Positions 8,505-13,363 of a stretch of 13,363 bases of DNA are shown here, in pieces. The notes below the pieces were generated by a model. The model did not search any database. It was not told the origin of the DNA and saw only the letters and a program-made list of their open reading frames with translations. The position numbers and the translations under genes were made by a program. Position 1 is the stretch's first letter. Each line of letters starts with the position of its first letter. The DNA is from Desulfobacterales bacterium (GTDB lineage Bacteria > Desulfobacterota > DSM-4660 > Desulfatiglandales > Desulfatiglandaceae): contig JAKLQB010000017.1 of NCBI GenBank assembly GCA_022013615.1, forward strand, positions 1 to 13,363. The letters are read 5' to 3'.

Positions 8505-9257
8505 TTACGGACCCTCCATCTCGATCTGCTCTCTCCGAATTTTTGAATCTTTCCCTACTGGCATTTCCGCCAACATCTTCTGGAGCCCTATCATGGCCAA
8601 TTTTTCAACTGTCAGCCATCGACCTTTACTTTTAATAAATGTCGACATATCAAAAACATTTTCGGATAGCGATCGCTGGGTCTTATCAAATTTGGCCTTC
8701 CACAGTATCGTACCCTCGGCAGGACTTATGAGATGGAGATCAAAAGCCACAGAGGCGGGGCGATTGACTGCATAGTCAGTACCCTCTCGCTCTCGCCACC
8801 GATAAATGTAGCCAGTTAATACCGCATCGGCTTTAAAGGTATTTCCCACTTCTTGAAGAATTTCAATGGGGCTCATGACCACATTCTTGTCCGAATTGAT
8901 GATATTTGAAAATACACCTTTAGCCTGATCCGGTGATACTAACTCATACCCTTTTTCGGCTGCCACCCTATTAAATAAAATATCAGTCATCCTATTAGCT
9001 ACATTCTGGGGCACTGGCTCCGCCATAAAAGCGGTCCCGGACAAAGGATCTCGAATGATGTCAGGTTGCATCCCCTGGGACATGGCCGTATGGAATCCAT
9101 CCACGACCACCTTGTTAATCGGCGTTGCAGTATGCATTTCATAGGAAGCAGGAGTCTTCTGAAAATAACAGCCTCCGTACATCAAGAGCCCTGCCAAAAC
9201 CAGCAGCCATAAAAAGAGCCCGCCTTTTTTGAAAACCCTATCGTCAATTTTTGGCAT
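8505..9257 (-). CDS. Predicted lipoprotein between hisB and hisA
   Basis: This is a 250-residue protein with an N-terminal export signal: basic residues (R7, K10, K11), a hydrophobic stretch (14-27, LFLWLLVLAGLLMY) and C30 in MYGGC. This resembles a lipoprotein processing site, although the -3 residue is Tyr rather than the preferred Leu. The mature part has an alpha/beta look, with ADAVLTGYIYRWRER (143-157) followed by SVAFDLHLISPAEGTILWKAKF (169-190). This pattern recalls the CsgG/TolB-N/LpoB-like lipoprotein folds, in which a strand pair ends in 'G.ilW'; that comparison is mine by eye. It is probably anchored in the envelope facing the periplasm. Function is unknown, and nothing in it suggests an enzyme of histidine synthesis. 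The ATG at 9257 has AGGA 6 bases upstream. It overlaps hisA's ribosome site at its 3' end and lies 103 bp after hisB, so it belongs to the his transcript. Confidence 0.85.
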   Translation of the reverse strand: MPKIDDRVFKKGGLFLWLLVLAGLLMYGGCYFQKTPASYEMHTATPINKVVVDGFHTAMSQGMQPDIIRDPLSGTAFMAEPVPQNVANRMTDILFNRVAAEKGYELVSPDQAKGVFSNIINSDKNVVMSPIEILQEVGNTFKADAVLTGYIYRWREREGTDYAVNRPASVAFDLHLISPAEGTILWKAKFDKTQRSLSENVFDMSTFIKSKGRWLTVEKLAMIGLQKMLAEMPVGKDSKIRREQIEMEGP

Positions 9258-9331
9258 GATTCATCCTGCTCATGCTGATAGTTTCCACCCTGATTTATTG
9301 AGAAATAGCGTCCAAAGGTCCTTTTCATAGG

Positions 9332-9356
9332 TGAACCCTGAACCCGTGAACGGTTA
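9332..9356. repeat. Degenerate TGAAC repeat, copy 1
   Basis: Three TGAAC units (starting at 9332, 9339 and 9347) with 7- to 8-base periodicity lie in the 103-bp gap between hisB and the lipoprotein gene, ending 4 bases short of the hisB stop codon. A nearly identical 20-odd-base stretch occurs in inverted orientation at 10179-10202, on the other side of hisB. Confidence 0.6.
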
Positions 9357-9360
9357 CCTT

Positions 9361-9951
9361 TTATAAGAGACCTTTTGTAGAGGGGACACTCCCGTCCAGC
9401 CGATCCTCAAGGCTGCTGGCCTGATCTAAAGCCCTGCCAAAGGCCTTGAAAATCGCCTCTGAAATATGGTGGGGCTCCTCTCCTGCAAGGAGATCGATAT
9501 GCATTGTGATGCCCGCATTAATTACCAGGGCACGAAAAAATTCTTTCATCAGGCTGACATCAAACGTTCCGGTGGTTCGTTTTTTCAGGGGCACTCGATA
9601 CGACAAAATGGGGCGATTAGAAATATCAATAACGACCCTGATCAGCGTTTCATCCATAGGAATGGTCGCCATCCCATAACGCTTGATGCCTCTTTTGTCA
9701 CCCAGGGCCTCATTCAGGGCTGACCCCAAGCATATGCCCAGGTCCTCAACAGTGTGGTGATCATCTATCTCTGTGTCGCCTCGGGCGGTCAACTCCATGT
9801 CCATAAAGCCGTGAGCCGTAAGGAGGGTAAGCATATGATCCATGAAAGGAATACCGGTATCCACGCTGGAAAGACCAGTGCCATCAAGATTGAGCTTGAG
9901 ATGGATCTCCGTTTCCTTTGTCTTTCTGTCTATTTTTGAGTTACGTTTCAT
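9361..9951 (-). CDS. hisB: HisB, imidazoleglycerol-phosphate dehydratase
   Basis: This enzyme dehydrates imidazole-glycerol phosphate to imidazole-acetol phosphate in histidine synthesis. It is a cytosolic, manganese-dependent enzyme that assembles as a 24-mer. With the chosen start it has 196 residues, the normal length for the monofunctional enzyme, so it is not the fused HisB with a phosphatase domain. The duplicated metal-binding motifs are visible: H39 in PFMDHML, then DDHHTVEDLG (H65, H66, E69), and EEPHHISEAIFKAFGRAL (H161, H162, E165). The frame is open to an ATG at 9981. The ATG at 9951 gives the usual N-terminus (..RKTKETEIHLKLNLDG) and has AGGA 9 bases upstream, so it is preferred. 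It is the first gene of the minus-strand series; the lipoprotein gene and hisA follow. Confidence 0.95.
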   Translation of the reverse strand: MKRNSKIDRKTKETEIHLKLNLDGTGLSSVDTGIPFMDHMLTLLTAHGFMDMELTARGDTEIDDHHTVEDLGICLGSALNEALGDKRGIKRYGMATIPMDETLIRVVIDISNRPILSYRVPLKKRTTGTFDVSLMKEFFRALVINAGITMHIDLLAGEEPHHISEAIFKAFGRALDQASSLEDRLDGSVPSTKGLL

Positions 9952-10054
9952 ATGACATGATCCTGATAAAAGGTGCTCCATCCCAATTGTTCTCGTTTAG
10001 AGACCCAGGCTCCACACCGTAGGGTAAATTTCAGTGGAAAGTGCCTGAAAGCAT

Positions 10055-10088
10055 CTTATAAATCTTTGCATTAAACCATAAATGTCAA
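10055..10088 (-). promoter_or_regulatory. Possible hisB promoter
   Basis: Read on the minus strand there is a perfect TTGACA (10088-10083) and TATAAG (10060-10055), about 100 bases upstream of the hisB start. The spacing is 22 bp, too long for a standard sigma-70 promoter, and the pair shares this spacing with the one before the tRNA. No leader peptide rich in His codons is visible downstream. Confidence 0.35.
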
Positions 10089-10100
10089 GGAAAAAACAAG

Positions 10101-10116
10101 AATTGACTGGTCAATT
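10101..10116. promoter_or_regulatory. Operator-like palindrome
   Basis: AATTGACTGGTCAATT consists of two perfect 7-base arms around a 2-base centre, the form of a binding site for a dimeric helix-turn-helix regulator. It overlaps the start of the candidate plus-strand -35 box by two bases and lies 13 bases upstream of the candidate hisB -35 box, so a bound protein could affect both directions. The regulator is not identifiable. Confidence 0.4.
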
Positions 10117-10143
10117 GACACGCAAATATCTTTATTCTATGCT
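10115..10143 (+). promoter_or_regulatory. Candidate sigma-70 promoter towards mltF
   Basis: TTGACA (10115-10120), a 17-base spacer and TATGCT (10138-10143) make a good sigma-70 match: 6/6 for the -35 box, 4/6 for the -10 box, and ideal spacing. The start would be near 10150, leaving a leader of about 345 bases before mltF. It may instead drive an unrecognised small RNA. Confidence 0.45.
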
Positions 10144-10178
10144 GCCTCCACCAAAAACGGTGTTTTTGATACTTTTTA

Positions 10179-10202
10179 TAACCGTTCACGGGTCAGGGTT
10201 TA
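10179..10202. repeat. Inverted copy of the TGAAC repeat, copy 2
   Basis: The reverse complement, TAAACCCTGACCCGTGAACGGTTA, split here as TAAACCCTGACC and CGTGAACGGTTA, matches 9334-9356 with one base missing and differences only at the outer edge. Together the two copies bracket hisB in opposite orientation. Confidence 0.55.
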
Positions 10203-10389
10203 GCGCCGCCTCTGACCGCCGAAGTTGGCAGTTTAATCAAAAAAGTGACACTGGCCTTGCGGAGTCACATACGAGGGTTTCCAGCTGAAAGTGGGATTTC
10301 GCCTGCGGGCGGGGTCGCATTTTTCATATTGCTTGACATAGTTGATGAACCTATGAACGGCAGCAGTTATGCGCAATTTGCCATCCCTC

Positions 10390-10416
10390 CCTGTCTGCCG
10401 TGGAGGCACAGGCAGG
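10390..10416. repeat. GC-rich inverted repeat (hairpin)
   Basis: CCTGTCTG at the left and CAGGCAGG at the right form an 8-bp stem with one G-T pair around an 11-base centre. No T-tract follows on either side, so it is not a typical terminator. It would fold within any mltF leader transcript, or it may be a copy of a dispersed palindromic repeat. Confidence 0.5.
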
Positions 10417-10453
10417 AATACCTCAAAACCGTGCAGTTTTCATCAGTTAACCT

Positions 10454-10480
10454 TGAACCGTGAACCATTGAACTTTGAAC
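10454..10480. repeat. Degenerate TGAAC tandem repeat, copy 3
   Basis: Four TGAAC units start at 10454, 10461, 10469 and 10476, a 7- to 8-base period, ending 16 bases before the mltF start codon. Two further units lie at 10345 and 10354. The array occupies the space where a ribosome site would be expected and contains no good one. Confidence 0.6.
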
Positions 10481-10496
10481 CTGAGTAGAATGCAGC

Positions 10497-11960
10497 ATGT
10501 TTATCCATGCACAAAAAAACATGGGAAAGAATATCTGTAGATTAATCGGTCTGATCCTATTAGGGTTGGTTCCCTTGGTGGCATTAAGCTGCGATCAACC
10601 TGTATTCAGAGATGATCTTGAGGCCATCAAGGCAAGAGGTGAACTAAAAGTTATCACCCGTAACAACGCCACCTGCTATTACGAAGGTCCCCATGGGCCT
10701 GTGGGGTTTGAGTACGATCTGGCCAAGGCCTTCGCAGAGCATTTAGGCGTAAAGCTAAAGCTCGTGATTCTTGATACCTACCAGGAGATGGTTTCCACTT
10801 TGCTTAGCGGGGATGCTGACCTCATTGCCGCGGGCCTCACCGCGTCCGACCACCACGAACAACACCTGGATTTTGGACCCGGATATCTGGACGTATACCG
10901 GCAGGTGGTAGGTCGGCGTGACGGCCCCGAGCCAAAAAACGTTAAAGACGTGTCCGGCCAATTGCTTTGTGTGAGCGCCGGCACCTCCCATGAGCAATTC
11001 CTGTTAAAGCTAAAACAGCAGTATCCGGAACTCTCGTGGAAGTCGATTCCTGGATATGAAACCGAGCAGCTGCTGGAATTGGCCTGGCAAGGCTCTGTTC
11101 CCCTTACCATTGCTTATTCCGATATCATTGATGTAAATCTTCGATATTATCCGGAATTGATGGTTCATTTCAATCTCGGAAAGGGGCAGAGACTGGCCTG
11201 GGCAATGCATCCGCAAAACCGGCGCCTTCAGGCAGCCGTCTACAATTGGTTTAACCAGGAATCAACCACTGCGCTGTTAAAGAGGCTTAAACAGCACTAC
11301 TATAAACACCTTGAGGTTTTTGACTATGTAGACCTTATGCGATTCCGTAGACGCCTTACTCATCGTTTACCCCAATACCAAAAATACTTTGAGGAGGCGG
11401 GAAAAAAATACGGGATAGACTGGAAACTGGTTGCTGCCCAGGCCTACCAGGAATCACATTGGAACCCTAATGCAAAAAGCTTCACTGGGGTCAGGGGTAT
11501 TATGATGTTAACCCTGGAAACCGCCAGGCATTTTAAGGTGGAAAGCCGTTTGGATCCAAAACAATCCATTTATGCCGGGACCCGCTATCTTGCCCGCCTG
11601 CATAGTAGGCTTGGAGATGAAGTTCCTGAGCCGGACAGGACTTATATGGCCCTGGCAGCATATAATGTTGGATGGGGTCATTTGGAGGATGCCAGAACGC
11701 TTGCCTTGCGACTTGGAAAGGCTCCAAATACCTGGCATGATGTTCGATCTACCTTGCCGCTTCTCCGTCAAAAGAAGTATTACAAAACCTTAGAATACGG
11801 TTATGCACGAGGGACCGAGCCAGTGCACTACGTGGAATGTATTAGAACCTATTACAAAATCCTGATGCAGAACATGGAACGAGCTCATAGGGTCAATGAG
11901 AAAGAAGCTAAACCCAGCGACGGTAAACCAAGTGGCCTAAAGAAACCTGTCCCCCGTTAA
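10497..11960 (+). CDS. mltF: MltF-type membrane-bound lytic murein transglycosylase
   Basis: This is a 487-residue two-domain peptidoglycan hydrolase. Residues 9-32 form a signal with a probable lipobox (VALSC, C32), placing the protein in the envelope. Residues 48-270 are a periplasmic solute-binding (SBP family 3) domain; in MltF proteins this domain regulates activity in response to muropeptides. Residues 297-425 are a lysozyme-like SLT (family 1) domain. E319 in AYQESHWNP is the catalytic acid; GVRGIMMLTLETA (331-343), YLARLHSRL and LAAYNVGWGHLEDA (386-399) are the other SLT signatures. It cleaves glycan strands to 1,6-anhydro-muramic acid ends. Length and order are normal for MltF. A start at the ATG of 10521 would give an equally good lipoprotein signal; neither start has a clear ribosome site. 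It is monocistronic, since the next gene lies 474 bp away. Confidence 0.93.
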   Translation: MFIHAQKNMGKNICRLIGLILLGLVPLVALSCDQPVFRDDLEAIKARGELKVITRNNATCYYEGPHGPVGFEYDLAKAFAEHLGVKLKLVILDTYQEMVSTLLSGDADLIAAGLTASDHHEQHLDFGPGYLDVYRQVVGRRDGPEPKNVKDVSGQLLCVSAGTSHEQFLLKLKQQYPELSWKSIPGYETEQLLELAWQGSVPLTIAYSDIIDVNLRYYPELMVHFNLGKGQRLAWAMHPQNRRLQAAVYNWFNQESTTALLKRLKQHYYKHLEVFDYVDLMRFRRRLTHRLPQYQKYFEEAGKKYGIDWKLVAAQAYQESHWNPNAKSFTGVRGIMMLTLETARHFKVESRLDPKQSIYAGTRYLARLHSRLGDEVPEPDRTYMALAAYNVGWGHLEDARTLALRLGKAPNTWHDVRSTLPLLRQKKYYKTLEYGYARGTEPVHYVECIRTYYKILMQNMERAHRVNEKEAKPSDGKPSGLKKPVPR

Positions 11961-12035
11961 CCAACCCTCAGGACCATGTCATTTAAAGACATAACACGTT
12001 GAATGAATAGAGTTTGCTTGCTTATTTGATTTTCT

Positions 12036-12065
12036 GAAAATTCGAAGCTCGAAATCCGAAATCCC
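12036..12065. repeat. CGAAAT-type degenerate repeat, forward
   Basis: Short units TTCGAAGC, TCGAAATC and CGAAATCC follow each other with an 8-base period. A related forward stretch, CGAAACAAATACGAATGAC, starts at 12165. Inverted counterparts lie at 12242-12297. Confidence 0.45.
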
Positions 12066-12164
12066 TGGCCCAGACCGTTTTCACAGCGCTTCCGTTTTAA
12101 AATTGCTTAATTTGAAAATAAAGCCAATAGTATACTAAACCAATCAAGTCGCACCAGGGCGGGC

Positions 12165-12297
12165 CGAAACAAATACGAATGACATAAATCCCAAATTCAA
12201 AACGTGTCAATATCCTGTAAATATTGTATAAGTACCAGAAATGTTTTGGTCATTTGATATTAGAATTTTGATATTATTTCGTATTTCGTATTTAGTC
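12165..12297. repeat. Imperfect inverted pair of AT-rich repeats
   Basis: The left arm at 12165-12204 (CGAAACAAATACGAATGAC, then CAAATTCAAAACG) and the right arm at 12242-12297 (TGTTTTGGTCATTTG..., ATTTCGTATTTCGTATTTAG) have the same word content in opposite orientations around a central spacer of about 37 bases. Pairing is loose, with words rather than a continuous stem. It is probably non-coding repeat remnants; no open frame of note crosses it. Confidence 0.45.
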
Positions 12298-12434
12298 GTC
12301 TTGAAAATACATCTATCTCGCCAAGTTACATGCTACTTTGACGTTTTCCTGGTCCCCTCTTGCTTATCAGTTTAAAATATGGGATATGTATCAAAAAGAC
12401 CTAAGTTCAGAATGTAGCGGAAGCAAAGAAAATT

Positions 12435-13328
12435 ATGCCCAGGCTCTTTATTTCAGAAGGACCCATGAAGGATCAGACCTTTGATTTTAGGCAGAAGACC
12501 GTCTTTATCGGAAGATCCTCAACCAACGACATTCAAATCAATGACATAAAGCTTTCCAGAAAACATCTTAAGGTATTCAAGATAGGGGAATCGTTCTCAA
12601 TTGAGGATTTAGGAAGCACTAATGGGACATTGCTCAATGGTGAGATGATTACGCCGGGGAAAAGCTATGAGGTGACAGAACGAGATACAATAGTTATTGG
12701 GAATACCGTGATCCAGTTGGGTGGAATTCCCCCAAACAAGGCTTTGGGCATGAAAGATTTGGGGCACCATTCTCCACAAGCAGACTTAGATGTATTAAAA
12801 GACTTAGCCCGAGAAAGACGCTCTCGATCGCCCAAGAATTTGCAATTGATTTACAAGGCCTCTAAGCTTTTGGAGCAGTCATTAGAAATTAGTGAGGCGC
12901 TTGAGATGATTTTGGATTCCATGTTCGAAACCCTCCCGAGAATTGACAGGGTAAGCATCATTCTTTTTGATAACCAAAAAAACAAGTTAAAGGAGGTAGT
13001 AACCAGGTCAAGACAAGATGAAGCAAAGGGTGCCATCCATTACAGCCACACAGTGCTTGACCGGGTTGCAAAGAACGGCAAGGCGATCAAGGTATCCAAT
13101 ACAACTTATGAAGCTCAACCTGAACCCCTGGAGAGTATGGATACCTTGCAGATCAGATCTGTCTTGTGTGTTCCCATGATAATGAACAAAAAAACCAGGG
13201 GCGCCATCTACGTTGACTCACGCCGAGGGCCTTTTGACAGCTCCCGCAAGGAAGACCTTTTGCTTCTCAACAGCCTGAGTGGTTTTATAGCTGCTGCCAT
13301 AGAAAAGTCCGACTTGATTCCTGGTTGA
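12435..13328 (+). CDS. FHA-GAF domain signalling protein
   Basis: A 297-residue cytoplasmic protein. Residues 4-95 form an FHA domain with the phosphothreonine-binding signature: GRSSTNDIQI (26-35), SRKHLKVF (41-48), and LGSTNGTLLNG (59-69). Residues 140-160 are a helical linker. Residues 161-292 form a GAF domain (RVSIILFD at 172-179, RSVLCVPM at 241-248, GAIYVDS at 256-262). In related proteins this pairing is followed by an adenylate/guanylate cyclase, GGDEF or sigma-54 ATPase output domain, but here the protein stops after GAF. It probably senses a small ligand through GAF and docks to a phosphorylated partner, such as a Ser/Thr kinase substrate, through FHA. The ATG at 12435 fits the family start (MPRLFISEGP). 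The ribosome site is weak (GGAAG 11 bases upstream). The stop lies one base before a possible next gene. Confidence 0.88.
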   Translation: MPRLFISEGPMKDQTFDFRQKTVFIGRSSTNDIQINDIKLSRKHLKVFKIGESFSIEDLGSTNGTLLNGEMITPGKSYEVTERDTIVIGNTVIQLGGIPPNKALGMKDLGHHSPQADLDVLKDLARERRSRSPKNLQLIYKASKLLEQSLEISEALEMILDSMFETLPRIDRVSIILFDNQKNKLKEVVTRSRQDEAKGAIHYSHTVLDRVAKNGKAIKVSNTTYEAQPEPLESMDTLQIRSVLCVPMIMNKKTRGAIYVDSRRGPFDSSRKEDLLLLNSLSGFIAAAIEKSDLIPG

Positions 13329-13329
13329 G

Positions 13330-13363
13330 ATGAACTTTCTTTGCGTCTCAAGAGAGCAAGGCG
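13330..13363 (+). CDS. Possible start of a gene coupled to the FHA-GAF gene
   Basis: An ATG lies one base after the FHA-GAF stop (TGAGATG), and the frame stays open for the 11 codons to the window edge (MNFLCVSREQG). The spacing is typical of translational coupling. Eleven residues cannot identify a product. A PP2C-type phosphatase, which often opens with a strand ending in a Gly near position 11 and often stands beside FHA genes, is one guess only. Confidence 0.25.
   Translation, partial: MNFLCVSREQG

Larger units (their letters stand above)
9952..10496. other. Divergent intergenic region between hisB and mltF
   Basis: These 545 bases lie between the divergently transcribed hisB and mltF genes. 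They contain candidate promoters for both directions, a 16-bp palindrome, AT-rich and GC-rich hairpins (10152-10168, 10390-10416), and TGAAC repeats at 10345-10358 and 10454-10480. Two plus-strand open frames (10082-10288, 10245-10463) have no recognisable protein features or ribosome sites, and I treat them as chance. The region may encode a long mltF leader or a small RNA, but nothing recognisable as an RNA family was found. Confidence 0.5.
11961..12434. other. Gap between mltF and the FHA-GAF gene
   Basis: These 474 bases contain no gene I can support. The first 70 bases include a weak ATGTC/GACAT hairpin (near 11977-11993) with no T-tract, so termination of mltF is unclear. The middle holds AT-rich CGAAAT-type repeats in opposite orientations, listed separately. 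The last 130 bases include scattered AT-rich segments but no promoter I would trust. Confidence 0.5.

Noticed and set aside
10082..10463. Two plus-strand open frames (10082-10288 and 10245-10463)
   Set aside because: No ribosome site, no recognisable motifs, and they run through hairpins and repeats; they look like chance frames.
12350..12365. Sigma-54-like TGG..TTGC element upstream of the FHA gene
   Set aside because: GG and GC are separated by 9 rather than the required 10 bases, and the CAC part is missing.

Overview
The window looks like core chromosome of a Gram-negative bacterium. The best fit is a member of the Desulfobacterota (the former Deltaproteobacteria, sulfate-reducer type). 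This is an inference from gene style and neighbourhood (mutS2-dnaG-rpoD, Nif3 next to a COG1579 zinc-ribbon protein, a lipoprotein gene between hisB and hisA) and from moderate GC content. No rRNA or other lineage marker is present to prove it.

Most of the window is one long minus-strand series. In transcription order it runs: hisB (9951 to 9361), a predicted lipoprotein (9257 to 8505), hisA (8503 to 7772), a 240-base leader with a candidate promoter, mutS2 (7527 to 5146), dnaG (5140 to 3386), rpoD (3287 to 1509), a tRNA with anticodon CAT (1441 to 1366) that is probably tRNA-Ile2, a strong hairpin terminator (1288 to 1264), a Nif3-family gene (1152 to 349), and the 5' part of a coiled-coil zinc-ribbon gene running off the left edge. 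The dnaG-rpoD pair is the core of the classical macromolecular-synthesis operon. Here mutS2 stands directly upstream, where rpsU is found in enterobacteria. Spacing is tight between mutS2 and dnaG (5 bp) and between the lipoprotein gene and hisA (1 bp), which suggests translational coupling.

The right part is on the plus strand: an MltF-type lytic transglycosylase (10497 to 11960) and an FHA-GAF signalling protein (12435 to 13328). The first codons of a possible coupled gene lie at the right edge.

Two gene-poor stretches hold the less ordinary sequence. The hisB/mltF divergent region (9952 to 10496) contains a 16-bp operator-like palindrome overlapping a candidate plus-strand promoter, several hairpins, and degenerate TGAAC repeats; an inverted partner of part of this repeat lies on the other side of hisB. 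The mltF/FHA gap (11961 to 12434) contains AT-rich CGAAAT-type repeats in opposite orientations. I see no CRISPR array, transposase, prophage, toxin-antitoxin or defence system. The genes are ordinary housekeeping genes, and I find no convincing evidence of a new system.
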